Below are positions 38,347-49,642 of a stretch of DNA of 64,000 nucleotides, piece by piece. Position 1 is the stretch's first letter, and each line of letters opens with the position of its first letter. Origin of the DNA: Pseudocitrobacter faecalis (lineage in GTDB: Bacteria; Pseudomonadota; Gammaproteobacteria; Enterobacterales; Enterobacteriaceae); assembly GCA_003315335.1 (NCBI GenBank), contig QNRL01000001.1, positions 310,001 to 374,000 of the forward strand, in the 5' to 3' direction. The position numbers and the translations under genes are program-made. The notes under the pieces are model-generated. The model was not told where the DNA came from, searched no databases, and saw only the letters and a list, made by a program, of their open reading frames with translations.

Positions 38347-39939
38347 ATGACGACCAGAGCAGCACAAAAAGTCACATTGTGGGAGTTCTTTCAACAGCTT
38401 GGCAAGACATTCATGCTTCCTGTCGCCCTGCTGTCCTTCTGCGGGATCATGCTGGGGATCGGCAGTTCCCTCAGCAGCCATGACGTTCTCACGCTCCTGC
38501 CGTGGCTCGACACCCCGTTCCTGCAGGCGCTCTTTATCTGGATGAGCAAAGTCGGATCTTTCGCGTTTAGCTTCCTGCCGGTGATGTTCTGTATCGCCAT
38601 CCCGCTGGGTCTGGCACGAGAAAACAAAGGCGTCGCCGCCTTCGCTGGTTTTGTCGGTTACGCGGTCATGAACCTGGCGGTCAACTTCTGGCTGACGGCC
38701 AAAGGTATCCTTCCCACCACCGATGCCGCGGTTCTGAAAGCCAATAACATCCAGAATATTCTCGGTATTCAGTCTATCGACACCGGTATTCTTGGCGCGG
38801 TGATCGCCGGTATCATCGTCTGGCTGCTGCATGAACGTTTCCACACCATCCGCCTGCCGGATGCGCTGGCATTCTTTGGCGGCACCCGTTTTGTTCCGAT
38901 TATCACCACCGTTGTATTAGGCCTGGTTGGCCTGGTCATCCCGCTGATTTGGCCGGTGTTTGCGATGGGCATTAATGCGCTGGGTCATGTTATCAACAGC
39001 GCGGGCGACTTTGGCCCGATGATCTTTGGTACCGGTGAACGTCTGCTGCTGCCCTTTGGTCTGCACCACATTCTGGTCGCACTGATTCGCTTTACCGAAG
39101 CGGGCGGCACGATGGATGTCTGCGGTCACACTGTCAGCGGTGCGTTGACCATCTTCCAGGCGCAGTTAAGCTGCCCGGAAACTCACGGCTTCTCCGAAAG
39201 CGCCACGCGCTTCCTGTCTCAGGGTAAAATGCCTGCTTTCCTCGGTGGACTGCCGGGTGCGGCACTGGCGATGTACCACTGTGCTCGCCCGGAAAACCGT
39301 CACAAAATTAAAGGGCTGCTGATTTCCGGCGTGATCGCCTGCGTCGTGGGCGGCACCACTGAACCGCTGGAATTCCTGTTTCTGTTCGTGGCACCGGTGC
39401 TGTACGTCATTCACGCGCTGCTGACTGGTCTGGGCTTCACCATGATGGCGATTCTTGGCGTGACGATTGGCAACACGGACGGCAACGTTATCGACTTCGT
39501 GGTCTTCGGCATTCTGCACGGCCTCTCCACCAAATGGTATATGGTGCCAGTGGTGGCTGCCATTTGGTTCGTCGCCTACTACGCGATTTTCCGCTTCGCC
39601 ATTACGCGCTTTAACATCAAAACGCCGGGTCGCGATATCGAAACCAGCAGTGCCGTCGAAAAAGCAGTCGCCGGGACTATCGGTAAATCCGGTTACAACA
39701 CCCCGGCCATTCTTGCGGCTCTCGGTGGCGCTGAAAATATTGTTTCTCTGGATAACTGCATCACCCGTCTGCGTTTGTCCGTCGAGGATATGTCAAAAGT
39801 CGACGTAGAAGCGCTGAAAGCTAACCGCGCGATCGGTGTCGTACAGCTTAACCAGCACAACCTGCAAGTGGTGATTGGCCCACAGGTACAATCCGTCAAA
39901 GACGAGATTGCGGTGCTAATGAATACCGTTCAGGCATAA
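38347..39939 (+). CDS. malX: PTS enzyme IICB, maltose/glucose type (MalX)
   Basis: This 530-residue glucose-family PTS permease has an N-terminal IIC domain with about 10 helices and conserved PFGLHH and GGTTEPLEFLF motifs. A short linker leads to a C-terminal IIB domain whose phosphocysteine is Cys471 in LDNCITRLRLS. No IIA domain is present, so phosphate comes from another protein such as Crr. It is repressed by MalI and precedes malY. Confidence 0.96.
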   Translation: MTTRAAQKVTLWEFFQQLGKTFMLPVALLSFCGIMLGIGSSLSSHDVLTLLPWLDTPFLQALFIWMSKVGSFAFSFLPVMFCIAIPLGLARENKGVAAFAGFVGYAVMNLAVNFWLTAKGILPTTDAAVLKANNIQNILGIQSIDTGILGAVIAGIIVWLLHERFHTIRLPDALAFFGGTRFVPIITTVVLGLVGLVIPLIWPVFAMGINALGHVINSAGDFGPMIFGTGERLLLPFGLHHILVALIRFTEAGGTMDVCGHTVSGALTIFQAQLSCPETHGFSESATRFLSQGKMPAFLGGLPGAALAMYHCARPENRHKIKGLLISGVIACVVGGTTEPLEFLFLFVAPVLYVIHALLTGLGFTMMAILGVTIGNTDGNVIDFVVFGILHGLSTKWYMVPVVAAIWFVAYYAIFRFAITRFNIKTPGRDIETSSAVEKAVAGTIGKSGYNTPAILAALGGAENIVSLDNCITRLRLSVEDMSKVDVEALKANRAIGVVQLNQHNLQVVIGPQVQSVKDEIAVLMNTVQA

Positions 39940-39946
39940 AACGCCC

Positions 39947-39973
39947 TTTGCCCCCGCCTCGCGCAGGGGCAAA
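39947..39973 (+). terminator. malX-malY intercistronic hairpin
   Basis: TTTGCCCC pairs with GGGGCAAA over 11 bases, 8 bases after the malX stop. There is no T-run, so it more likely stabilises or partly attenuates the message than ends it. Confidence 0.5.
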
Positions 39974-40005
39974 ATAGCGTCCTCGCTAACAGTTAAGGAT
40001 TTCAC

Positions 40006-41178
40006 ATGTTTGACTTCTCAACGGTGATAGACCGGCATGGTACATGGTGTACCCAGTGGGATTATGTTGCCGACCGTTTTGGTGACGCCGACCTCCTGCC
40101 GTTTACCATCTCCGATATGGATTTCGCCACCGCCCCCTGTATTCTCGATGCGCTGACCAAACGCCTGGCGCACGGTGTCTTCGGTTACAGCCGCTGGAAA
40201 AACGATGCGTTTCCCCCCGCTATCGTGCACTGGTTCTCCCGCCGTTTTCATAGCGTGATCGACGAGGAAAGTATTGTTTACGGGCCGTCCGTTATCTACA
40301 TGGTGGCGGAGATGATTCGCCAGTGGTCCGCGCCCGGGGATGGTGTTGTGGTACACACACCCGCATATGATGCCTTCTTCAAAACCATTACCGGTAATCA
40401 GCGTACGGTTGTCGGCGTACCGCTGGAGAAAGCCGAGAACCAGTGGATTTGCGATATGGCAAAACTGGAAGCGGCGCTGGCACAGCCACAAAACAAAATT
40501 TTGCTGTTGTGCAGCCCGCATAACCCCACCGGGAAAGTGTGGACGCGCGATGAACTGAACACGATGGCTGAGCTGTGCGAGAAGCATGGCGTGCGGGTCA
40601 TCAGCGATGAAATCCACATGGATATGGTGTGGGGCAACCACTCGCATATTCCGTGGTGCGACGTGGCGCGCAGCCCATGGGCGCTGTTCACATCGGGTTC
40701 AAAAAGCTTCAATATTCCGGCCTTCACCGGGGCCTATGGTTTGATAGCCGACGAGATCGCGCGCAACGATTATCTGTTTGCACTGAAAAGCCGCGACGGC
40801 CTCTCTTCCCCGTCGGTACCAGCACTCGTGGCGCACATCGCGGCCTACCGCGAAGGCGAGCCGTGGCTGGATGCTCTGCGCAACTATTTACAGGATAATA
40901 TGCGCTACATCGCGCAGACGCTGAATACCGCATTCCCGGAACTGAACTGGGCGATGCCCGAGTCAACGTATCTGGCATGGGTCGATTTGCGTCCACTAAA
41001 CATTGACGACAAAGCGCTACAGGATGTGCTGATCAAACAGCAAAAAGTGGCCATCATGCCGGGTTATACCTATGGCGAAGAAGGTAACGGTTTTATTCGC
41101 CTCAATGCTGGCTGCCCTCGCTCGAAGCTAGAACAAGGCGTCGAACGTTTGATTGCGGCCATCAACACGTTACGCTAA
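40006..41178 (+). CDS. malY: PLP-dependent cystathionine beta-lyase / regulator MalY
   Basis: This 390-residue fold-type I aminotransferase-like enzyme has PLP lysine Lys233 in SGSKSFNIPAF, the same number as in E. coli MalY, the SPHNPTGKVWT block and a C-terminal RLNAGCPRS that binds the substrate carboxylate. MalY cleaves cystathionine and, independently, inhibits the maltose activator MalT. It is in an operon with malX. Confidence 0.96.
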   Translation: MFDFSTVIDRHGTWCTQWDYVADRFGDADLLPFTISDMDFATAPCILDALTKRLAHGVFGYSRWKNDAFPPAIVHWFSRRFHSVIDEESIVYGPSVIYMVAEMIRQWSAPGDGVVVHTPAYDAFFKTITGNQRTVVGVPLEKAENQWICDMAKLEAALAQPQNKILLLCSPHNPTGKVWTRDELNTMAELCEKHGVRVISDEIHMDMVWGNHSHIPWCDVARSPWALFTSGSKSFNIPAFTGAYGLIADEIARNDYLFALKSRDGLSSPSVPALVAHIAAYREGEPWLDALRNYLQDNMRYIAQTLNTAFPELNWAMPESTYLAWVDLRPLNIDDKALQDVLIKQQKVAIMPGYTYGEEGNGFIRLNAGCPRSKLEQGVERLIAAINTLR

Positions 41179-41182
41179 CGAT

Positions 41183-41224
41183 TTTGCGCAACGATAATTT
41201 TTCGTTGCGCAAATAGCTTTTTGC
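41183..41224 (+). terminator. malXY terminator
   Basis: A perfect 12-bp stem TTTGCGCAACGA / TCGTTGCGCAAA with a 7-base loop lies 4 bases after the malY stop; the T-run (CTTTTTG) follows 3 bases later. Confidence 0.78.
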
Positions 41225-41275
41225 AGTGAAATGTTTTTATAATAGCGCGCACTTAATCTAAAAAAGAGTGCGACC

Positions 41276-42277
41276 ATGATTGATACTACGCTCCCCCTCA
41301 CTGACATTCATCGCCACCTTGATGGCAACATTCGCGCCCAAACTATTCTCGATCTTGGCCGTCAGCACAATTTAACCCTTCCTGCCTCCAGCCTTGAGGC
41401 ATTAATTCCGCATGTGCAGGTCACCAGTAATGAGCCCGATTTGGTGAGTTTTTTAAGCAAACTCGACTGGGGCGTCAAAGTGCTTGCCGACCTCGATGCC
41501 TGTCGCCGCGTAGCGTACGAAAATATCGAAGATGCGGCGCGTAATGGCCTGCACTATGTTGAGCTGCGCTTCTCTCCGGGTTATATGGCGATGACTCACC
41601 AGCTTCCGGTTGAAGGCGTGGTGGAAGCCGTGATTGCAGGTGTTAGTGAAGGCTGCCGTGATTTCAACGTTGAAGCGCGATTAATTGGCATCATGAGCCG
41701 CACCTTCGGCGAAACCGCCTGCCTGCGTGAACTGGACGCCCTGCTGGCGCATCGTGACGGTATTACCGCGCTGGATCTGGCGGGTGATGAACTTGGTTTC
41801 CCGGGTAGCCTGTTCCTGAGCCACTTCAACCGCGCACGTGATGCAGGTCTGCGCATTACCGTGCACGCCGGCGAAGCGGCTGGCCCGGAAAGCATCTGGC
41901 AGGCGATTCGTGAATTGGGTGCAGAACGCATCGGTCACGGGGTGAAAGCCGTTGAAGACGCAGCGCTGATGGAATTTTTAGCGAAACAGCGTATCGGCGT
42001 GGAATCCTGCCTGACCTCGAATATCCAGACCAGCACGGTGCCCTCACTGGCCCAGCACCCGCTCAAAACCTTCCTGGAGCATGGCGTGCTGGCGAGCATC
42101 AATACCGATGATCCGGCAGTTCAGGGAATTGATATTCAACACGAATACCGCGTTGCAGCACCGGCTGCCGGGCTGACGCCTGCGCAAATTCGTCAGGCGC
42201 AAATTAACGGACTCGACATCGCTTTCCTGTCGGAAGCCGAAAAATCCGCGCTGCGAGCACGCGTACAAAGCGCATAA
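41276..42277 (+). CDS. add: adenosine deaminase
   Basis: This 333-residue metal-dependent amidohydrolase turns adenosine and deoxyadenosine into inosine forms. The zinc and catalytic residues are visible in DIHRHLDGN (His12 and His14), [10 protein letters not shown] (His and Glu), GHGVKA and NTDDPAVQG (Asp pair). Length equals E. coli Add. A TATAAT-like box lies about 40 bases upstream. It converges with ydgJ over a shared hairpin. Confidence 0.97.
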   Translation: MIDTTLPLTDIHRHLDGNIRAQTILDLGRQHNLTLPASSLEALIPHVQVTSNEPDLVSFLSKLDWGVKVLADLDACRRVAYENIEDAARNGLHYVELRFSPGYMAMTHQLPVEGVVEAVIAGVSEGCRDFNVEARLIGIMSRTFGETACLRELDALLAHRDGITALDLAGDELGFPGSLFLSHFNRARDAGLRITVHAGEAAGPESIWQAIRELGAERIGHGVKAVEDAALMEFLAKQRIGVESCLTSNIQTSTVPSLAQHPLKTFLEHGVLASINTDDPAVQGIDIQHEYRVAAPAAGLTPAQIRQAQINGLDIAFLSEAEKSALRARVQSA

Positions 42278-42313
42278 AAAAACGGGCGCACAAGTGTTTG
42301 CTGTGCGCCCGTT
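42276..42313. terminator. terminator between add and ydgJ
   Basis: The 12-bp stem AACGGGCGCACA / TGTGCGCCCGTT has seven A at its left end, giving a strong T-run for ydgJ on the minus strand. The plus-strand T tract is weaker. Confidence 0.85.
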
Positions 42314-42327
42314 ATTCATTCCCGTCA

Positions 42328-43368
42328 TCAGGTCAGAGAAAGCACCGCGCGGTGTTTCGCAGATTCAATGCCCAGCTCAATCAATTCCATAATCTGAATC
42401 GCCTGGCTTGCCGGAACCGGATTCTCACCCACGCCGTTTAACGCATCACGAATCGCCGCATAATAAGCCGGGTAGTTTCCCGGTGTGGTGAGCAGCGTCT
42501 CTTCAACACGATCTTCACCTTCTACACGCGTCAGTACCCCATCGCGCATGTCATAGCCCCAATCTTCCTGTGGCAGACGTTCACCGTTCTTCAGGCGTTC
42601 TTCCTGTGGGTCGAGGCCGTATTTCACGTAACTTGCGCGCGAACCGTGCACAATGTACCGCGCGGTTTCGGCAGCAGCCAGCAGCGTGCCGTGCAGAACC
42701 ACACGGCGTTGTGGATACGCCAGCACCGCATGAAAGTAATCCGTCGCCTGCGCGCCAGGACGTAACTGCGCAAGATCGACTGACAGGCTGACCGGCAAAC
42801 CAAAAAGATTCACTGCCTGATCCAGCAGATGCGGGCCTAAATCGTACCAAATGCCGCTACCCGGGCCAGCCAGCTCGCGCCAGCGATTACGCACCTGCGG
42901 CCGATAACGGTCAAAGTGCGATTCAAAATAGGCCACTTCGCCCAGTCGGCCTTCGTTAATCAACGACTTCACCGTTAAGAAATCGCTGTCCCAGCGACGG
43001 TTATGGAACACTGACAGCAGTTTCCCCTGATTTCTGGCGATGGCGTCCAGTTCGCGTGCTTGTGACAGTGTCACGGTGAAGGGTTTATCAACCACCACGT
43101 GTTTTCCCGCTTCCAGCGCGGCCTTTGCCAGCGGAAAGTGGGTATCGTTTGGCGTAGGGATCACCACCAGGTCGATAGTAGGATCGGCGAAAATGTGTTT
43201 AGGTTCAGAGAACACGCTGACATTCGGCCAGTCGGCTTTAACTTTGTCGGCGTCGCTACTGGACACCACAGCCAGTTCCATCCCCGGTGTTCCGCTGATA
43301 AGCGGCGCATGAAACGTTTTGCTGGCGTAACCATACCCAATTAATCCGACACGAATACTGTCACTCAT
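42328..43368 (-). CDS. ydgJ: Gfo/Idh/MocA-family oxidoreductase YdgJ
   Basis: This 346-residue NAD(P)-dependent oxidoreductase has the Rossmann start RVGLIGYGYASKTFHAPLI, a VVDKPFTVTL block (the conserved Lys of the family) and a C-terminal beta-sheet domain with WYDLGPHLLDQ. It probably reduces a sugar or polyol ring; the substrate is unknown. It contains an exact matS site. Its neighbours are add (convergent) and blr (divergent). Confidence 0.94.
   Translation of the reverse strand: MSDSIRVGLIGYGYASKTFHAPLISGTPGMELAVVSSSDADKVKADWPNVSVFSEPKHIFADPTIDLVVIPTPNDTHFPLAKAALEAGKHVVVDKPFTVTLSQARELDAIARNQGKLLSVFHNRRWDSDFLTVKSLINEGRLGEVAYFESHFDRYRPQVRNRWRELAGPGSGIWYDLGPHLLDQAVNLFGLPVSLSVDLAQLRPGAQATDYFHAVLAYPQRRVVLHGTLLAAAETARYIVHGSRASYVKYGLDPQEERLKNGERLPQEDWGYDMRDGVLTRVEGEDRVEETLLTTPGNYPAYYAAIRDALNGVGENPVPASQAIQIMELIELGIESAKHRAVLSLT
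43062..43074. other. matS site (MatP binding) inside ydgJ
   Basis: GTGACAGTGTCAC fits GTGACRNYGTCAC at every position. It is 12.9 kb from the matS in tus. Confidence 0.85.
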
Positions 43369-43619
43369 AATAGCCTCTTATTTGTGCTGTTTTTGCCCGA
43401 CCCGGTGATGTACCCGTCGCCGTGTAATCGATTTCTTATTTCACAACATATTGCGGTGATGAACAACAGATTAATAACATTATGGTGTACAGAGACGTAG
43501 AATAATCGGAAAAAAAAGCAAAAGAGATTAATCGTTTCTGCTGAGGACTTGCGTTGCGCGCCAGGCGAGGTAAGATCTTCGTCCGTATTATTAATATTGT
43601 CGAAATTGTCTTAATTACT

Positions 43620-43757
43620 ATGTCTACTGTCTTTACACGGATCGTTGAACTGATCGGTTGGGGCGTGCTTGGCGTCTCGGTTCTGCTCCTTGTTATCGCA
43701 CACCACATTGATAACTACCAACCGCCAGAACCGATTGCGGCGGCTCAAAAGAAATAA
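43620..43757 (+). CDS. blr: Blr small divisome-associated membrane protein
   Basis: This 45-residue protein has one helix (IVELIGWGVLGVSVLLLVIA) and the tail HHIDNYQPPE that is diagnostic of E. coli Blr. Blr interacts with cell-division proteins and its loss raises sensitivity to beta-lactams. The start MSTVFTRIVELIGW at 43620 is preferred; upstream frames are Arg/Ile-rich and unlike Blr. The position between ydgJ and cnu is the same as in E. coli, except for the GH1 gene inserted after it. Confidence 0.9.
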   Translation: MSTVFTRIVELIGWGVLGVSVLLLVIAHHIDNYQPPEPIAAAQKK

Positions 43758-43777
43758 GTCTGTTCGCTGAACAGTGA

Positions 43778-45274
<1,497 letters not shown>

Positions 45275-45282
45275 TCCATTGT

Positions 45283-45300
45283 GGGCGCCGAACGGCGCCC
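45283..45300 (+). terminator. hairpin after the GH1 gene
   Basis: GGGCGCC pairs with GGCGCCC over GAAC, 8 bases after the stop; only a weak T tract (CACTTTTC) follows, so termination is likely but not certain. Confidence 0.55.
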
Positions 45301-45550
45301 AACCACTTTTCGTGATATCCTCATTTCCTGCGATATATCAATAACGCCATTTTCTGTTCTTGAATTTGTCATTATTAACCCAAATAATTACAGCGTCCTG
45401 AAGAGAGTGTGCCCATTATGGGCTGAACTCTTAATAAAAACGGGTGTCGATAAACTGATTGTCAAACTGAGCAATACGCCCTTGCGGTGTTGCGCTTTTG
45501 CGCCCCTTCAGGCCCTGCGTGATTTAACATTATAAAATGGATACCTACAA

Positions 45551-45766
45551 ATGACCGTCCTGGATTATTTACTGAAATTCCGTAAAGTCAGCTCGCTGGA
45601 AAATCTCGAAAAGCTTTATGATCATCTTAACTATTCCCTTTCCGACACCAATGAATTAATCAATATGTATCGCGCTGCCGATCATCGTCGGGCTGAGCTG
45701 GTTTCTGGCGGTCGTTTGTTCGATATCGGCCAGGTGCCGAAATCCGTTTGGCATTACGTGCAGTAA
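45551..45766 (+). CDS. cnu: OriC-binding nucleoid-associated protein Cnu (Hha/YmoA family)
   Basis: This 71-residue Hha-family protein pairs with H-NS or StpA and helps silence horizontally acquired genes; it also binds cnb in oriC. The sequence, including [20 protein letters not shown] and the C-terminal [16 protein letters not shown], is nearly identical to E. coli Cnu (YdgT). It is followed by ydgK on the same strand, 76 bases later. Confidence 0.97.
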   Translation: MTVLDYLLKFRKVSSLENLEKLYDHLNYSLSDTNELINMYRAADHRRAELVSGGRLFDIGQVPKSVWHYVQ

Positions 45767-45842
45767 CTATTGTTATCATCAGCGTCAGTTGCTTATACTC
45801 CACCGCCATATTTATAACTGACGCTGATAATCAGGAGACGAA

Positions 45843-46283
45843 ATGTCGTCAAACTCCGCAGAACGAATTGGTGGATGGCTGCTCGGCCCACTTGCGTGGC
45901 TGTTAGTAGCGCTGCTCAGCATCAGTCTGCAACTGCTGATGTTCGTTAACGCCCTGCTTAATCCGCAGATCCTGAGCCTGTTAAAAGCACAAAGCAGCAC
46001 GCAACTAGCCCTGTGGGTGCTTTCTTTAGCGTTCGTGATTGCCATGTGGTATTACACATTGTGGCTGACCATGGCTTTCTTTAAGCGCCGTAAAAATGTG
46101 CCTAAGCACTATATTATCTGGTTACTGGTCTCATTATTGCTGGCGCTTAAGGCGTTTGCATTCGCACCGGTTTCCGATACCATCGCGCTGCGCCAATTAT
46201 TGTTGCCGTTAGCCGCTGCGGCGCTGATTGTGCCGTATCTCAAACGCTCATCCCGCGTGAAGCGTACGTTTGTGAACCCTTAA
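45843..46283 (+). CDS. ydgK: DUF2569 inner-membrane protein YdgK
   Basis: This 146-residue protein has four predicted helices; the RIGGWLLGPLAW start and YTLWLTMAFFKRRK block match E. coli YdgK (DUF2569). The function is unknown. It lies just before the rsx operon, as in E. coli. AGGAGA is 4 bases before the ATG. Confidence 0.92.
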   Translation: MSSNSAERIGGWLLGPLAWLLVALLSISLQLLMFVNALLNPQILSLLKAQSSTQLALWVLSLAFVIAMWYYTLWLTMAFFKRRKNVPKHYIIWLLVSLLLALKAFAFAPVSDTIALRQLLLPLAAAALIVPYLKRSSRVKRTFVNP

Positions 46284-46360
46284 TAACCACACTCTTGCCC
46301 AGTTGTCGATGAACGCACTTTCGTCGATAATAGGCGGCTTTTTTTGTTACAGGTCGAATG

Positions 46361-46942
46361 ATGACTGACTATTTATTGCTCTTTATCGGTACCGTACTGG
46401 TAAATAACTTCGTCCTGGTGAAGTTCCTCGGGCTGTGCCCGTTTATGGGCGTGTCCAAAAAGCTGGAAACCGCGATGGGTATGGGGCTCGCGACCACTTT
46501 CGTCATGACACTGGCGTCCATTTGCGCGTGGCTTATCGATACCTGGATCCTGATTCCGCTTAATCTGATTTATCTGCGCACGCTGGCCTTTATTCTGGTC
46601 ATTGCCGTAGTAGTGCAATTCACCGAAATGGTGGTGCGCAAAACCAGCCCGGCGCTTTATCGCTTGCTGGGCATCTTCTTACCGCTGATCACCACCAACT
46701 GCGCGGTGCTTGGCGTGGCGCTGCTCAATATTAACCTCGGCCATAACTTTTTGCAGTCGGCGCTGTATGGCTTTTCTGCCGCCGTGGGTTTCTCGCTGGT
46801 GATGGTACTGTTCGCTTCTATTCGCGAACGCCTGGTAGTGTCGAATGTGCCTGCGCCGTTTCGCGGTAATGCTATTGCGCTGATTACCGCAGGGTTAATG
46901 TCTTTGGCGTTTATGGGCTTTAGCGGATTGGTGAAGTTGTAA
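46361..46942 (+). CDS. rsxA: Rsx/Rnf electron transport complex subunit A
   Basis: This 193-residue, six-helix inner-membrane subunit is homologous to RnfA/NqrE. The paired motifs [10 protein letters not shown] and [10 protein letters not shown] contain the Cys residues that hold a membrane [2Fe-2S] centre between RnfA and RnfE. The complex keeps SoxR reduced. The second of two ATGs gives the E. coli length. Its stop overlaps the rsxB start (TAATG). Confidence 0.96.
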   Translation: MTDYLLLFIGTVLVNNFVLVKFLGLCPFMGVSKKLETAMGMGLATTFVMTLASICAWLIDTWILIPLNLIYLRTLAFILVIAVVVQFTEMVVRKTSPALYRLLGIFLPLITTNCAVLGVALLNINLGHNFLQSALYGFSAAVGFSLVMVLFASIRERLVVSNVPAPFRGNAIALITAGLMSLAFMGFSGLVKL

Positions 46943-47517
46943 TGATGACCTTCTGGATTGCCGTCGCCGCAATCAGCGTCTTAGGGCTGATTTTCGGCGT
47001 CATACTGGGATACGCCTCACGCCGTTTCGCGGTGGAAGACGACCCGGTTGTCGAAAAAATTGATCAACTCTTACCGCAAAGCCAGTGCGGTCAGTGCGGC
47101 TATCCGGGCTGTCGCCCTTATGCCGAAGCAGTAAGCAACGGTGAAAAAATTAACTGCTGCGCCCCCGGTGGCGAAGCGGTAATGCTGAAAATTGCCGAAT
47201 TACTCAACGTCGATCCGCAACCTGTCGATGGCGATACCGCCGTTCAGGAGCCGGTACGGATGCTGGCCGTGATCGACGAAAACAACTGTATCGGTTGTAC
47301 CAAGTGCATTCAGGCGTGCCCGGTTGACGCCATTGTCGGCGCAACCCGCGCGATGCACACGGTGATGAGCGACCTCTGCACCGGCTGCAACCTCTGTGTT
47401 GCCCCCTGCCCGACACAGTGTATTGAACTGCGTCCGGTCGCCACCACAACCGACAGCTGGAAATGGGATCTGCAAAGTATCCCGGTACGTAATATTCCTG
47501 TGGAACAACATGCTTAA
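46942..47517 (+). CDS. rsxB: Rsx complex subunit B, ferredoxin
   Basis: This 191-residue iron-sulfur subunit has one N-terminal membrane helix, then a [15 protein letters not shown] cluster motif and two ferredoxin-type motifs [12 protein letters not shown] and [12 protein letters not shown] for two [4Fe-4S] centres. It overlaps rsxC by 8 bases. Confidence 0.96.
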   Translation: MMTFWIAVAAISVLGLIFGVILGYASRRFAVEDDPVVEKIDQLLPQSQCGQCGYPGCRPYAEAVSNGEKINCCAPGGEAVMLKIAELLNVDPQPVDGDTAVQEPVRMLAVIDENNCIGCTKCIQACPVDAIVGATRAMHTVMSDLCTGCNLCVAPCPTQCIELRPVATTTDSWKWDLQSIPVRNIPVEQHA

Positions 47518-49642
47518 GTTATTTTCCGCGTTCAGAAAAGAGAAAATCTGGGATTTCGATGGGGGGATTCACCCACCGGAAATGAAAACTCAGTCTAATG
47601 GCACGCCGCTGCGTCAGGTTCCCCTTGCGCAGCGTTTCGTCATTCCTCTGAAGCAACATATTGGTGCTGAAGGCGAGTTGTCGGTAAAACCCGGCGATCG
47701 CGTGCTGCGTGGTCAACCGTTGACGCGCGGCTGGGGGCGAATGCTGCCCGTACACGCGCCAACGTCCGGAACCATCGTCGCCATTGAGCCGCACGCCACG
47801 GCGCACCCTTCCGCATTGCCGGAAATGAGCGTCATTATTGATGCCGATGGCGAAGACCAGTGGATTGCACGCGACGGCTGGCACGATTATCAGAATCGTT
47901 CACGCGAAGAATTGATCGAGCGTATTCATCAGTTCGGCGTCGCGGGGCTGGGTGGTGCTGGCTTCCCAACCGGTACAAAACTGCGCGGCGGCGGTGATAA
48001 AATCACCACTCTGATTATCAACGCGGCAGAGTGTGAACCGTATATCACGGCCGATGACCGACTGATGCAGGATTGTGCGGCGCAGGTCATCGAAGGTATT
48101 CGAATCCTGGGGCATATTCTGCAACCGCAGCAGATTTTAATTGGCATAGAAGATAACAAGCCGCAGGCTATTTCGATGCTGCGTGCGGTGCTGGCGGGCG
48201 CGCATGATATCAGTCTGCGCGTTATTCCCACCAAATATCCCTCCGGCGGCGCGAAGCAATTAACGCAAATTCTTACCGGCAAGCAGGTTCCGCACGGCGG
48301 ACGCTCATCCGACATTGGCGTATTGATGCAAAACGTCGGTACCGCGTTTGCAGTGAAACGCGCAGTGATTGACGGTGAACCATTAACCGAACGCGTGGTG
48401 ACCTTAACCGGTGAATCCGTGAGTCGCCCGGGTAATGTCTGGGCGCGTCTGGGCACGCCGGTCAGCCATCTGCTGGAAGACGCGGGTTTCTGCCCCTCCG
48501 CTGAACAGCTTGTGATTATGGGCGGCCCGTTGATGGGCTTTACCCTGCCGTGGCTGGACGTTCCGGTGGTTAAAATCACCAACTGCCTGCTGGCACCATC
48601 GCCATCCGAAATGGGCGAGCCTGAAGAAGAAAAAGGCTGTATCCGCTGTAGCGCCTGTGCGGACGCCTGTCCGGCCGATCTACTGCCTCAACAGCTTTAC
48701 TGGTTCAGTAAGGGCCAGCAGCACGATAAAGCGACAGCGCACAATATCGCTGATTGTATCGAGTGCGGTGCCTGCGCATGGGTCTGTCCGAGCAGCATTC
48801 CACTGGTGCAGTATTTCCGTCAGGAAAAAGCGGAAATCTCTGCGATTCGTCTAGAAGAGCAGCGCGCCGCGGAAGCGAAAGCCCGCTTCGAAGCACGTCA
48901 GAATCGCCTTGAGCGTGAAAAACTGGCGCGTGCCGAACGCCATAAAAAAGCAGCCGTACAGCCCGCGGCGAAAGATCAGGATGCGATCAACGCGGCACTG
49001 GCACGTGTGAAAGAGAAACAACAGCAGGCCACGCAGCCGGTCATCATCAAAACGGGCGCACTGCCCGATAACAGCGCCGTGATTGCAGCTCGCGAAGCAC
49101 GTAAGGCGAAAGCCCGTGCTGCCCAGGCAGAAAAACAACCATCGGAAAACGGTGATGCGGTTGATCCGCGCAAGGCCGCCGTTGAAGCCGCCATCGCGCG
49201 CGCCAAAGCGCGTAAAGCGGAACAGCAAGCGGCCAGTGAGCCTGTTGCAGTAACGCAAGCCGTTGATCCACGTAAAGCCGCTGTTGAAGCCGCTATTGCG
49301 CGGGCCAAAGCGCGTAAAGCGGAACAGCAAGCAGCCAGTGAGCCTGTTGCGGTAACGCAAGCCGTTGATCCACGTAAAGCCGCCGTTGAAGCCGCTATTG
49401 CACGGGCCAAAGCGCGTAAAGCAGAGCAGCAAGCAGCCAGTGAACCTGCGGCAACAGTGGATGCCATTGATCCACGTAAGGCCGCCGTTGAAGCCGCTAT
49501 TGCGCGGGCCAAAGCGCGTAAAGCCGAACAACAGGCCGCAAATGAGTCGGCTGCCAATGATGATCCACGCAAAGCTGCCGTGGCGGCAGCTATTGCCCGC
49601 GTTCAGGCCAAAAAAGCCGCGCAAGCTGTAAACGAGGAATAA
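47510..49642 (+). CDS. rsxC: Rsx complex subunit C, NADH- and FMN-binding
   Basis: This 710-residue peripheral subunit has a flavin/NADH loop [13 protein letters not shown], a core [16 protein letters not shown], and two [4Fe-4S] motifs [12 protein letters not shown] and [13 protein letters not shown] long Ala/Lys/Arg-rich C-terminal helix follows, made of tandem 34-residue repeats with [18 protein letters not shown]. Start [16 protein letters not shown] at 47510 is set by homology; the longer frame reads through rsxB. E. coli RsxC is 740 residues with more repeats, so repeat number varies. Confidence 0.96.
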   Translation: MLKLFSAFRKEKIWDFDGGIHPPEMKTQSNGTPLRQVPLAQRFVIPLKQHIGAEGELSVKPGDRVLRGQPLTRGWGRMLPVHAPTSGTIVAIEPHATAHPSALPEMSVIIDADGEDQWIARDGWHDYQNRSREELIERIHQFGVAGLGGAGFPTGTKLRGGGDKITTLIINAAECEPYITADDRLMQDCAAQVIEGIRILGHILQPQQILIGIEDNKPQAISMLRAVLAGAHDISLRVIPTKYPSGGAKQLTQILTGKQVPHGGRSSDIGVLMQNVGTAFAVKRAVIDGEPLTERVVTLTGESVSRPGNVWARLGTPVSHLLEDAGFCPSAEQLVIMGGPLMGFTLPWLDVPVVKITNCLLAPSPSEMGEPEEEKGCIRCSACADACPADLLPQQLYWFSKGQQHDKATAHNIADCIECGACAWVCPSSIPLVQYFRQEKAEISAIRLEEQRAAEAKARFEARQNRLEREKLARAERHKKAAVQPAAKDQDAINAALARVKEKQQQATQPVIIKTGALPDNSAVIAAREARKAKARAAQAEKQPSENGDAVDPRKAAVEAAIARAKARKAEQQAASEPVAVTQAVDPRKAAVEAAIARAKARKAEQQAASEPVAVTQAVDPRKAAVEAAIARAKARKAEQQAASEPAATVDAIDPRKAAVEAAIARAKARKAEQQAANESAANDDPRKAAVAAAIARVQAKKAAQAVNEE
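49160..49621. repeat. tandem 102-bp repeats in rsxC
   Basis: Units start at 49160, 49262, 49364 and 49466 (102 bp, 34 codons each), followed by a shorter final unit at 49559. Each begins at Val/Ile-Asp-Pro-Arg-Lys. Units 2 and 3 are nearly identical in DNA, a setting for slippage or recombination. Confidence 0.9.

Noticed and set aside
38293-38844. 183-codon minus-strand frame opposite malX
   Set aside because: Entirely antisense to a well-supported PTS gene and of shadow composition.
43435-43453. Ter-like sequence (minus strand ATATGTTGTGAAATAA)
   Set aside because: It shares ATGTTGT with Ter sites but lacks the following AAC that Tus needs, so it is unlikely to arrest forks.
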